DNA from: Actinomyces johnsonii
Lineage (GTDB): Bacteria; Actinomycetota; Actinomycetes; Actinomycetales; Actinomycetaceae
DNA length: 64,000 nt
Assembly: GCF_006546835.1 (NCBI RefSeq)
Contig: NZ_VICB01000005.1
Location: 124,001-188,000 of the forward strand
Direction of reading: 5' to 3'
The notes under the pieces are model-generated. The model searched no databases and was not told the origin of the DNA. It saw nothing but the letters and a program-made list of their open reading frames with translations. The position numbers and the translations under genes are program-made. Below are positions 54,045-63,074 of this stretch, piece after piece; position 1 is the first letter of the stretch, and every line of letters starts with the position of its first letter.

Positions 54045-54857
54045 GTGACCGCACCCGTCTTCCTCTTCACCCCCAAGACCATCGAACCCGCCGACGCCCC
54101 CGCGTCGGCCCAGCCCGGGACCATTCTCATGCTCACCGGACCCGAGGCCCGCCACGCCGTAACCGTGCGGCGCCTGCGCTCCGAGGAACACGTGGACCTC
54201 GTTGACGGAACCGGCCTACGCTTGATGTGCGAGGTGACCGGGGCCGGCGTCGGCGGGGCCAAGGATCGTCTGGCCGTGCGGGTCCTGCAACGGATCGAGG
54301 AGCCGGCGCCTCCGCTGCGGCTCACCCTCGTCCAGGCTCTGGCCAAGGGCGGGCGCGATGAGCAGGCCGTCGAGACCGCCACCGAGGTCGGGGCGGAGCT
54401 GGTTCTTCCCTGGCAGTCCGAGCGCTGCGTGTCCGTGTGGCAGGGGGTCAAGCAGGCCAAGGGGCGCCAGCGCTGGCAGGCCACGGCGCTCCAGGCCGCC
54501 AAGCAAGCCCGGCGCGCCCGCGTTCCCGAGGTCGAGGAGGTCCGGGACACCCGGGCGCTGGTCGACTGGGTAGGGAAGACGGTCCAGAACGGGGGAGTGG
54601 TGCTGGTCCTGCACGAGGAGGCGGGCACACCGATCAGCACCGCGATGGAGTCCATGCGCCTGCCCGCCCCGGGGGCGGCGCCGCTGGTGCTGGCCGTCGT
54701 TGTTGGCCCCGAGGGCGGTATCAGCCCCGAGGAGACGGCGGCCCTGGAGGCTGCCGGGGCGATGACGGTGCGGCTGGGCCCCCACGTCATGCGCACCGCC
54801 TCAGCCGGCCCCGTCGCCCTGGCCGTCCTCGCCCACACCAGCGGGCTGTGGGAGTGA
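54045..54857 (+). CDS. rsmE: 16S rRNA (uracil-1498-N3)-methyltransferase RsmE
   Basis: 270 residues from GTG 54045. A PUA-like N-terminal part (GPEARHAVTVRRLRSEEHVDLVDG) and a C-terminal SPOUT knot with VVVGPEGGISPEE near 223 and LGPHVMRTASAGPVALAVL near 243. Methylates 16S rRNA at U1498. TAGGCT lies 6 nt before the start, so the mRNA may be leaderless. Its position after dnaJ is conserved in actinobacteria; phoH would normally follow closely but here lies 6.5 kb away. Confidence 0.95.
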   Translation: MTAPVFLFTPKTIEPADAPASAQPGTILMLTGPEARHAVTVRRLRSEEHVDLVDGTGLRLMCEVTGAGVGGAKDRLAVRVLQRIEEPAPPLRLTLVQALAKGGRDEQAVETATEVGAELVLPWQSERCVSVWQGVKQAKGRQRWQATALQAAKQARRARVPEVEEVRDTRALVDWVGKTVQNGGVVLVLHEEAGTPISTAMESMRLPAPGAAPLVLAVVVGPEGGISPEETAALEAAGAMTVRLGPHVMRTASAGPVALAVLAHTSGLWE

Positions 54858-54908
54858 GACGAGCGAGTGCGTTGCTCGAGTCCTGACCAAGGAATGGAGT
54901 AAGCCGTC

Positions 54909-54946
54909 TTCACAAGAGTATGACTGGCATACATACTGTAAGTATG
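54909..54946 (+). promoter_or_regulatory. Promoter and inverted-repeat operator of the MazEF-type pair
   Basis: TTCACA (54909-54914), 17-nt spacer, CATACT (54932-54937). The -10 lies inside the perfect inverted repeat CATAC-TGTAA-GTATG (54932-54946), with another CATAC immediately before it. A repeat over the -10 is the usual site for autorepression by an antitoxin. Confidence 0.65.
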
Positions 54947-54952
54947 AATAGC

Positions 54953-55168
54953 ATGACGACGATCAAGGTGGAGCGCAGCACGAGGGACGGCTTGCGGGCC
55001 CTGGCGTCAGAGCGCGGGGTGACCATGGATGCCGCGCTCAAGGAGCTGCTTGAGGAGGCGGCACGTGACCGGCGCTTCGCCGAGGTGCGGCGTGCAATGG
55101 AGGCTCATCCGCCGGACGAGACCTATCTCAAGGAGCTCCGTGAGTGGGAGTCGGAAGCATGGAGCTAG
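54953..55168 (+). CDS. Ribbon-helix-helix antitoxin, MazE/VapB-like
   Basis: 71 residues from ATG 54953 (MTTIKVERSTRDGLRALA). ATGs at 54944 and 54920 are in frame, but the promoter at 54909-54937 makes the later start more likely. The TIKVERSTRDGLRALASERG opening is a typical ribbon-helix-helix DNA-binding unit. The acidic, aromatic tail (DETYLKELREWE) would be the toxin-binding part. It overlaps the toxin gene start. Confidence 0.8.
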   Translation: MTTIKVERSTRDGLRALASERGVTMDAALKELLEEAARDRRFAEVRRAMEAHPPDETYLKELREWESEAWS

Positions 55169-55503
55169 ATGCCTCGGTTGACGCGGGCGAGGCATGGTGG
55201 GCACTTCCCGATCCTGCTGTCGGGCGAGAGCAATCCGGGCGTCGCCCAGTTCTCATTGTGTCGAATGAACGATTCCATCGAACGGTGACGACGCTTGTCG
55301 TTGTGGTTCCTGTGACAACGAAGGATCGGGGCTGGCCGAATCACGTGGAGCTCAATGCGGGAGCAGGAATGAAACAGCGGTCGTTTGCCATGACCGAACA
55401 GGTTCGCACGATCTCACGTCAGCGTCTCACCAAGAAGATCGGAGTCGTGGAGGAGTCCGTCCTTCAGAACGTGCGCGAATGGCTGGTCGACTACATCAGA
55501 TAG
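55159..55503 (+). CDS. MazF/PemK-type endoribonuclease toxin
   Basis: 114 residues from ATG 55159, or 119 from GTG 55144; both overlap the antitoxin end, implying coupling. Marks: GEAWWALPDPAVGREQSGRRPVLIVSNE near 9-36 with the catalytic-type Arg, VVVVPVTTKDRGW near 48, and a KKIGVV..SVLQNVREWL C-terminal helix. As a MazF family enzyme it would cleave mRNA at short sequences and be neutralised by the upstream protein. Confidence 0.85.
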   Translation: MELDASVDAGEAWWALPDPAVGREQSGRRPVLIVSNERFHRTVTTLVVVVPVTTKDRGWPNHVELNAGAGMKQRSFAMTEQVRTISRQRLTKKIGVVEESVLQNVREWLVDYIR

Positions 55504-55650
55504 CACGCGCTGAGAGGTCGCAGGAATAATGAAGTTGGCGGCACCCGTCTGCGTGCGGAGGGCCGCGCGGCGGATGGGAGGCGTAGAGCGGCTGCTTCCC
55601 AACGGCGCGGCTTACGGGCATGCTCTGACTATGAGCGAGACGAGTGAGCG

Positions 55651-56268
55651 ATGAGCCCGAGGGGGCGGCGGCCAGCGGGGAGCCCGGACACGCGCGAGGC
55701 CATCCTGGCGGCGGCCCGCACCGCCTTCGCCCGCGACGGCTACCAGACCTCCCTGCGTGGCATCGCGCGCGACGCCGGCGTTGACCCGGCCCTGGTCCAC
55801 CACTACTTCCCGGACCGGGCCACGCTCTTCGCCAAGGCCGTCATCGAGTCGACCGCCGGGGTCGACGCCAACCTCATGCACCGGGCGGCCTCCATCACTG
55901 AGCTCGAGCCCGAACAGCTGGGGGAGGGGATCGTGCGTGCCTTCATCGGCCTGTGGGATGACGCGGGTGCGGACCGCTTCACCGCAGTCATCCATGCCGC
56001 GCTCGGCCAGGGGAGCGATGTCGAGCCCTTCCGCGACTTCATCGCCACAGGGGTTCTTTCTCCGATCGTCACCCACTTCTGCCCCGACCGCCCCCAGCTG
56101 CGCGCCCAGCTCATCGCCAGCCAGATCATCGGGCTCGGCCTGGCTCGCTGGGTCGCCCGCATGGACCACATCGCCAGCCTCGATGTTGAAGCCGTTGTTG
56201 CGCTCGTGGCCCCCACCATCCAGCGCTACGCCTTCGACGACCTACCGGACGTCGCCAATCCAGCCTGA
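55651..56268 (+). CDS. TetR-family transcriptional regulator
   Basis: 205 residues. The N-terminal helix-turn-helix is EAILAAARTAFARDGYQTSLRGIARDAGVDPALVHHYFPDRATLF, with the recognition helix at the VDPALVHHYF end. The C-terminal ligand domain (from about 60) is helical with a WDDAGADRF loop, and resembles TetR_C regulators that sit beside ABC-2 exporters. The exporter genes follow 200 nt downstream. They are its likely targets by position. Confidence 0.9.
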   Translation: MSPRGRRPAGSPDTREAILAAARTAFARDGYQTSLRGIARDAGVDPALVHHYFPDRATLFAKAVIESTAGVDANLMHRAASITELEPEQLGEGIVRAFIGLWDDAGADRFTAVIHAALGQGSDVEPFRDFIATGVLSPIVTHFCPDRPQLRAQLIASQIIGLGLARWVARMDHIASLDVEAVVALVAPTIQRYAFDDLPDVANPA

Positions 56269-56302
56269 TCGCTGAGATCGGTTGAGGTCTCCAGCCGAGT
56301 TT

Positions 56303-56423
56303 TGTCCATATGGGACGACTTTGAAGCCGCGTTTCCGGCTTGGAACCAAGCTAAGCCACTCTGACCTGCACAGATGTGAACTGTCCTGGCTGAAGAGGTG
56401 TTCAAAGTCGTCCCATACGGACA
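56303..56423. repeat. 121-bp element with 23-bp terminal inverted repeats
   Basis: TGTCCATATGGGACGACTTTG.. (56303-56325) is repeated inverted at 56401-56423 with one mismatch (CATATGG against CATACGG). The 75 bp between hold no clear gene. The similarity stops sharply at both ends. It could be a miniature transposable element or a paired operator between the TetR gene and the ABC transporter. Confidence 0.75.
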
Positions 56424-56477
56424 GTTTTCCAGCTCCAGGCTCTGGACAGCGGGTCGCTGTCGACCTATATTCATCAC

Positions 56478-57311
56478 ATGATGAAAAGCGATGAAGGAGA
56501 CGCGCCCCGGGAGTCGGGGGTCAGCAGCCGATCGCACGACTCAGGCTCAAACTCCGCAGCTGCAACCGGCTCAACGTCTTTGGCCGTCACTGCGAAGGAC
56601 CTGCGCGTGAACCGCGGGCGCAAGGAGATCCTCCACGGCCTGGACCTGAACCTGGAGTCCGGTACCATCACCGGCCTGCTCGGCCCCTCGGGCTGCGGCA
56701 AGACCACCCTCATGCGCACCATCGTCGGCGTCCAGCGCTACCGCGGACAGGTCGAGGTCCTCGGGCACGCACCGGGCGCCGGCGCCGTGCGCGGTCGGGT
56801 TGGCTACGTCACCCAGGACCAGGCCGTCTACACCGACCTGACGGCCCGCCAAAACCTGCGCTACTTCGCCTCCCTGGCCGGCAGCCGGGCCCGCGACCTG
56901 GACGAGGTCCTTGACGTTGTCGGGCTCACCGCCCTGGCGGACCGGGCCGTGTCCACCTACTCCGGTGGCGAGGCCGGGCGCGTGAGCCTGGCCTGCGCGC
57001 TCGTGGCCGACCCCGACCTGCTCGTCATGGATGAACCCACCGTCGGCCTGGACCCGGTCACCCGCGAGGAGTTGTGGGTCACCTTCCACGCCCTGGCCGA
57101 GCGCGGCGCCACCCTCCTGGTCTCCAGCCACGTCATGGACGAGGCCTTCCGCTGCGATCAGGTCCTCCTCATGCGCCAGGGCCGCATCCTGGCCACCACC
57201 ACGGCCAAGGACCTCCTGGACAGCACCGGAGCGGACACCGTCGACGCCGCCTTCCTGGCCGTCATCGCCGACTCCGAGAGCCGGCCTGAGCAGAAAGGAG
57301 GGCAGCGCTGA
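56478..57311 (+). CDS. ABC transporter ATP-binding protein
   Basis: 277 residues. After a 35-residue low-complexity start, the nucleotide-binding domain has Walker A GPSGCGKTT at 69-77, a Q-loop VGYVTQDQ, a signature variant YSGGEAGRVSLA (instead of LSGGQ) near 158, Walker B LLVMDEPTVGLDP near 180 and the H-loop LLVSSHVMDEAF near 214. The DRA-type exporter pattern fits the adjoining ABC-2 permease; it overlaps that gene by one base (the A of TGATG). An alternative start is ATG 56481. Confidence 0.93.
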   Translation: MMKSDEGDAPRESGVSSRSHDSGSNSAAATGSTSLAVTAKDLRVNRGRKEILHGLDLNLESGTITGLLGPSGCGKTTLMRTIVGVQRYRGQVEVLGHAPGAGAVRGRVGYVTQDQAVYTDLTARQNLRYFASLAGSRARDLDEVLDVVGLTALADRAVSTYSGGEAGRVSLACALVADPDLLVMDEPTVGLDPVTREELWVTFHALAERGATLLVSSHVMDEAFRCDQVLLMRQGRILATTTAKDLLDSTGADTVDAAFLAVIADSESRPEQKGGQR

Positions 57312-58057
57312 TGCGTCTGCGCACCTACCTGGCCACCACCCGCCGCATCCTCACCCAGCTGCGCGCCGACCGGCGCACGGTCGGCCTCATCGCGATCGTG
57401 CCGGCGGCGCTGCTGACCCTGCTGTACTTCGTCTACCGCGACTACCCCGGTGCGGACCTGCTGTTCAACCACATCGCCGTCTCCATGATGGCGATCCTGC
57501 CGACAACGGTCATGTTCCTGGTCACCAGCGTCGCCATGCTGCGCGAACGCGTGAGCGGCACCCTGGAGCGGCTGTGGACCACCCCGATCCACCGGGCCGA
57601 CCTCCTGTTCGGATACGCCACCGCCTTCGCGCTGACCGCCGTCATCCAGTCCCTCATCCTGTGCGCTGTGGCCGCCTGGGGCCTGGACGTGGACATCTCC
57701 GCCGCCTGGGGGTGGGTGGTGCTCACCGCCCTGGTCGACGCCTTCGTCGGGGTGTCCTTGGGGCTGCTGGTCTCGGCTTTCGCACGCACCGAGTTCCAGG
57801 CCGTCCAGTTCATGCCGGTGGTCATCGCGCCCCAGCTGTTCCTGTGCGGGCTCCTGGTCAGCCGCGACCAGCTGCCGCGCGCCCTGGAGGTGGTCGGCGA
57901 TGCCCTGCCCATGAGCTGGGCGGTCGACGCCGTCACCGAGCTCACGACGGCCAGCGAACCCTCCGACGATTTCTTCCGATACCTGGCCTATCTGGTCTGC
58001 TTCGGCCTGTTGGTGCTGGGAGTGGCGGCCTCCACCGTGCCGCGCAAGACCCGCTGA
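57311..58057 (+). CDS. ABC-2 type permease
   Basis: 248 residues with six membrane helices. The start MRLRTYLATTRRILTQLRADRRT precedes the first helix; RERVSGTLERLWTTPIHRADLLFGY near 77 is the typical cytoplasmic loop of drug/polymer exporters. The last helices include QFMPVVIAPQLFLCGLLV. With the ATPase it forms a drug or lipid exporter, likely under the TetR gene. Substrate unknown. Confidence 0.93.
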   Translation: MRLRTYLATTRRILTQLRADRRTVGLIAIVPAALLTLLYFVYRDYPGADLLFNHIAVSMMAILPTTVMFLVTSVAMLRERVSGTLERLWTTPIHRADLLFGYATAFALTAVIQSLILCAVAAWGLDVDISAAWGWVVLTALVDAFVGVSLGLLVSAFARTEFQAVQFMPVVIAPQLFLCGLLVSRDQLPRALEVVGDALPMSWAVDAVTELTTASEPSDDFFRYLAYLVCFGLLVLGVAASTVPRKTR

Positions 58058-58144
58058 ACCGGGAGGGGTCAGCAACGGCGGGCGCGAGGGTGAGGACTGT
58101 CGCGCCCGCCGTGCGGTGGTACCGGGTGGGGTTAGGGTTGCCTT

Positions 58145-59017
58145 ATGTGGATTGTCTTCGCCTGCGGCTCAGCGCTTTTTGCCGGCATCACCGCCGTCCT
58201 GGCCAAGGAGGGGATCCGCACCACGGACTCGACCGTGGCGACGGCGCTGCGCACTATTGTGGTGCTGGCGGGTGCCTGGGGCATGGTGTTCATCGTCGGC
58301 TCGCAGGCCGAACTGGCCCACCTCGATGCCCGCAGCACCGGCTTGCTGGTGCTCTCGGGGCTGGCAACCGGGGCCTCCTGGCTGTGCTACTTCAAGGCGC
58401 TCCAGCTCGGCAGCGTCAGCAAAGTGGTGCCGATCGACAAGCTGAGCACAGTGCTGACAGTGCTGCTGGCCCTCATCTTCCTGGGGGAGCGGGTGAGCCT
58501 CATTGGTGCGCTCGGAGTGGCTCTGATCGCTGTCGGGACGTTGTTGATGCTCGACGCCGATGACCTGCGCGGCCTGCCCCGGGCCGTGCGCGACGGCGGG
58601 GGCTGGCTGCTCTACGCACTCGGCTCAGCCTTCTTCGCCGCGCTCACCGCGATCCTCGGAAAGGCCGGCATTAGGGGAGTGGAGTCCAACCTCGGTACCG
58701 CGATCCGCACCGGGGTGGTCCTGGTGATGGCCTGGGTGATGGTGGCCGTCACCGGCAAGCTCCGGGAGGTCCGTACTGTTCCGCGTGGGGAACTAGGCTT
58801 CGTCCTGGCCTCCGGGGCTGCGACCTGTGCCTCCTGGCTCTGCTACTACCGGGCACTTCAGGACGGCCCGGCCAGCGTGGTCGTCCCCATCGACAAGCTG
58901 AGCGTCCTGGTCACCGTCCTCTTCTCCGCCCTCGTCCTGCGCGAAGCCGTCAGCAGGCGGTACCTCATCGGTCTGGCGCTCCTCGTCGGCGGGACTCTTG
59001 CCATGCTGGTCTCCTGA
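58145..59017 (+). CDS. EamA/DMT-family permease
   Basis: 290 residues with ten membrane helices in two EamA halves. The repeated ATGASWLCYFKALQLG..SKVVPIDKLS (first half, about 79-105) and ATCASWLCYYRALQDG..SVVVPIDKLS (second half, about 219-245) show the internal duplication. Such permeases move metabolites or amino acids. ATG 58145 follows TTAGGGTTGCCTT, so the mRNA may be leaderless. A decayed copy of its second half follows at 59384-59733. Confidence 0.88.
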   Translation: MWIVFACGSALFAGITAVLAKEGIRTTDSTVATALRTIVVLAGAWGMVFIVGSQAELAHLDARSTGLLVLSGLATGASWLCYFKALQLGSVSKVVPIDKLSTVLTVLLALIFLGERVSLIGALGVALIAVGTLLMLDADDLRGLPRAVRDGGGWLLYALGSAFFAALTAILGKAGIRGVESNLGTAIRTGVVLVMAWVMVAVTGKLREVRTVPRGELGFVLASGAATCASWLCYYRALQDGPASVVVPIDKLSVLVTVLFSALVLREAVSRRYLIGLALLVGGTLAMLVS

Positions 59018-59084
59018 GCGCTGCTCACCAGACGGCATGGTGTCCGACGCACCTGGACTACTCAGTAGGACGTTCGTGCTTGGC

Positions 59085-59260
59085 GTCTCCACTTGGATTC
59101 TTAGTGCTTCGTCTTGGTGCCCTGACTTAGTGACTTAGTGCTCCGGTTCGGCGTCCTAGTGCCTAGTTTGGCGCCTTGACAAACCGACTTAGTGACTCGA
59201 CTTGGTGACTCAGTGACCCAACTTAGTGATGTGAGCGTTGACTTAGTGAATCGACGTAGT
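59085..59260. repeat. Irregular short-repeat region
   Basis: About 175 bp with many imperfect copies of a CTTAGTGAC-like word (for example GACTTAGTGACTTAGTG, CGACTTAGTGACTCGACTTGGTGACTC), at uneven distances. It is not coding in any frame of note. Not a CRISPR array. Confidence 0.6.
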
Positions 59261-59383
59261 CGGCGATTTGGGCAACCGCTTGCCTGAGCGCCTCCTCATA
59301 CGGTCGACGAGAACGCCGACGCATGGCGGGCATGCTGGCTAGTGTCAGTAGTGAGATGATGACGAGGCCGACTGCGTTGCGTG

Positions 59384-59733
59384 CTCGGTTCAGTCATCTT
59401 CGCTGCGCTCTCTGCGCTCCTCGACAAGACTGGTATTATGGGGGCGCAGTCCAATCTAGAGACGGCAATGTGTTCTGTAGGCGTTCTGATGGTGGCTTCG
59501 ATGACGGTTGCCGTCACCCGGAAGGCTCATGAAGGTCGTACCGTGTCAAGTTGAAAACTCGGTTTGTTTCCGACCATTGGGGGTGTGACGTGTGATTCAT
59601 GATTGTGTTATTGCTGTCCTATCAAAAATAGTCGGGTCAGCGAGGTGATCCTCATAAACAAGTTAAGCGTGCTTGTCGCCGGCATCTTTTCAGTCCTCGT
59701 CCTGAGTGAGGGGGCCAGTAGGAGGTGTCGGTA
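59384..59733 (+). pseudogene. Decayed copy of the EamA permease
   Basis: Reading from 59384, LGSVIFAALSALLDKTGIMGAQ matches LGSAFFAALTAILGKAGIRGVE of the intact upstream gene. Similarity continues to HEGRTV at 59545. After a region with stops, in another frame LCYCCPIKNSRVSEVILINK aligns without gaps to LCYYRALQDGPASVVVPIDK, and LSVLVAGIFSVLVLSEGASRR follows. The N-terminal half is missing. The remnant is richer in A+T than the intact gene. The last part (from 59690) lies antisense under the end of the pentapeptide-repeat gene. Confidence 0.85.
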
Positions 59734-61207
59734 GTATTAGTATTATGTTGGGCGGTAGAGGTTTTCCTTTGTTGTCAAACTTTGCCCATTTCGCCCCTTT
59801 AGGAAGACCTTCTTCGCTCAAGTCAAAACCTTGAGGGAACGAAATCTTCCCTTGATCCTTGAGATCTATGTTAAATGCAGATCCATTAAAGTTAGCTCCT
59901 CCCTTAAACGTTGCGCCAGAGAAATTTACTGCTCCAGCAAACGTCACATTAGAGAAGTCTACCGCTCCAACAAATCTCACGCTAGAGAAGTCTGCCTCCC
60001 CAATAAAGGATGCTCCTCCATGTGAATCATTGTTGGGAGATTCACATTCCCCTGGAGTGCAAAATAAGCAGCCGAAACTAACTCGTTTATCGAAAACGGA
60101 TCCTGTGAACCTTATGTCGCAATAAAAGGTGGTTTCGCGAAATTCGGCCTCCTCTGCGAAGTGGGTGCTGCGAAGTAGGTGCTCCATCCAGGGGGCTCTT
60201 TTGAATTCTGAGGACGAAAAATAGGCGTAACTCTCGAAGTGAGCGTTATTGAAGTTTGCATACCCCAACTTAGTGAACGAGAAGTCGGCGGTCTCGGAAA
60301 ATGTAGCTCCATTAAAATCAGCCTCCCCTATGGTAGAGAGACCTGTAAGGCTGCATCTTGACTTTAGGGTCGTTCCTTGGAAATGAATTGAATTGATATG
60401 CGCTCCCCCTAACTTAACCTCTTCAACGAGCACAGTTTTATGAATGTCTAGATCAAGGGGAGACCATCGGCCCGGGCTGCTTGTGTAAGGCGTTCTCGTG
60501 TGGCTGGATACTACATCCCAAATTGTTGATTCAGTGGCGTAATCTAGTGCGCCGTTTGTTAAGCGATAAGTTCGCAAGTATCCGCATAGAATTTCGACAA
60601 CGCGTTTATCGTAGTTGACTCCATGCTTTTCGCTTCCGTAGGTATCGGCAACATCGGCCAGCGCATAGATTCCTGCTATGCGAACCTGGGGTGATTTGGA
60701 TCCTAATTGTTTGACAGCAGCAGTCAGTTGTTTGTCGGCTGCCCCTTCGTTCTGGCGGGCTTCTTCTCGTTCAGTGCTGGCTTGTTCGCGATACTTGATG
60801 ACAAGGTATCCAACTGCCCCAATTCCGCCGACTGCTGCGAGTGTGGTTGATAGTAGTTCTTTGAAGGTTAGCGATTTTTCGTTCGTCCAGCCGGCAAGAA
60901 ACCGCCCTCCCCATAGCCAACTCAGTGCTGTGTAACAGGCGATGCTTAGAAGGGTCCAAAACGCAATGGCTAGGAACAAAGACTTCTTGTGTCTTAAAGA
61001 GAGGAGGGATGTGACAGTAGCGAGGGTGCTGAAGTAGGATGCCGCGACCCATGCGTTTCTCTCTCGCCATCCGCTGGTCGGCCCAAAATAATAGATGGAT
61101 GCAAGTATGACCGTAGGGATCGTTACAATAATTATTGTGTCGGTGAGATAAGGGTGTGAGTCGACCCATTTTTTCGATCTTTCCAGAAAATGTTCAATTT
61201 TTGTCAT
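59690..61207 (-). CDS. Pentapeptide-repeat membrane protein
   Basis: 505 residues from ATG 61207 with GAGAGG upstream. Two or three helices lie in the first 130 residues (TDTIIIVTIPTVILASIYYF, YFSTLATVTSLLSL, FLAIAFWTLLSIACYTAL). A further helix lies near 145. A soluble part follows with KQLGSKSPQVRIAGIYALADVAD, the conserved pre-repeat motif of this family. Pentapeptide repeats of the A(D/N)F type (EADFNGATFSETADFSFTK, YANFNNAHF, EADFSSVRFVGAVDFSNVTF) fill residues 280-460 and should form a right-handed beta helix. GC is lower than its neighbours. The C-terminus is encoded antisense to the EamA remnant. Function unknown. Confidence 0.88.
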   Translation of the reverse strand: MTKIEHFLERSKKWVDSHPYLTDTIIIVTIPTVILASIYYFGPTSGWRERNAWVAASYFSTLATVTSLLSLRHKKSLFLAIAFWTLLSIACYTALSWLWGGRFLAGWTNEKSLTFKELLSTTLAAVGGIGAVGYLVIKYREQASTEREEARQNEGAADKQLTAAVKQLGSKSPQVRIAGIYALADVADTYGSEKHGVNYDKRVVEILCGYLRTYRLTNGALDYATESTIWDVVSSHTRTPYTSSPGRWSPLDLDIHKTVLVEEVKLGGAHINSIHFQGTTLKSRCSLTGLSTIGEADFNGATFSETADFSFTKLGYANFNNAHFESYAYFSSSEFKRAPWMEHLLRSTHFAEEAEFRETTFYCDIRFTGSVFDKRVSFGCLFCTPGECESPNNDSHGGASFIGEADFSSVRFVGAVDFSNVTFAGAVNFSGATFKGGANFNGSAFNIDLKDQGKISFPQGFDLSEEGLPKGAKWAKFDNKGKPLPPNIILILPTPPTGPLTQDED

Positions 61208-61401
61208 TTTTGCCTCTCGTGTTGCTTGGGGTGGTATGTGGGGTTTGTGAGGCATCTGTGTGCGACTGCTTTGTGTAGAGTTGGTGGAAACTGATAGGTA
61301 AGTCGTGCTGAATTAGGTGGTGTATAGAGGCTACCAGACAACTAAGTCCTTATGGCCTCAATGGGCTGTCGCGTTGGTTGACCCAGTACAATCAGGGCAC
61401 G

Positions 61402-62608
<1,207 letters not shown>

Positions 62609-62619
<11 letters not shown>

Positions 62620-63067
62620 GGTCATCAACGAGACCACCACCGTCATCGACGCCGCCGAGTTCGCGGACCTCGCCGACCACGTCCTGACCTCCATGCACGT
62701 CAGCCCCGCCGCCGAACTCAACATCATGTTCATCGACCCCGAGCCCATGGAAGAGCTCCACGTGCGCTGGCTCGACCTGCCCGGCCCCACCGACGTCATG
62801 AGCTTCCCCATGGACGAGCTACGCCCTGGCTCAGCCGACTCGCCCACCCCCGCCGGGACCCTGGGCGACATCGTCCTGTGCCCGCAGGTCGCCGCCAAGC
62901 AGGCCCTGGCCGCCGGGCACTCGGCCGTCGAGGAGATGCTCCTGCTCACCGTCCACGGCATCCTCCACCTCCTGGGCTACGACCACGCCGAGCCCGAGGA
63001 GAAGAAGGAGATGTTCGACCTCCAGCGCCGCCTCCTGCTGACCTTCCTGGCCGAGCGCGGCAAGTGA
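62609..63067 (+). CDS. ybeY: Endoribonuclease YbeY
   Basis: 152 residues. The zinc motif [11 protein letters not shown] has its three His at 116, 120 and 126. MSFPMDEL near 64 and [10 protein letters not shown] near 86 are also typical. It acts in 16S rRNA 3' maturation and ribosome quality control. The ATG lies inside the phoH end (11-nt overlap), with GGAGAGGAA upstream. Confidence 0.96.
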
Positions 63068-63074
63068 GACCCGC

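Noticed and set aside
56226-56537. Small frames across the 23-bp inverted repeat on both strands
   Set aside because: Both contain the mirrored PYGTTL words created by the inverted repeat; no starts with ribosome binding sites and no family resemblance.
59085-59260. Possible CRISPR-like array of CTTAGTGAC repeats
   Set aside because: Repeat words are short and imperfect, spacing is irregular, and no cas genes are near.
59831-60125. Short plus-strand frames opposite the pentapeptide repeats
   Set aside because: Their repeated words mirror the pentapeptide codons on the other strand; no independent coding signal.
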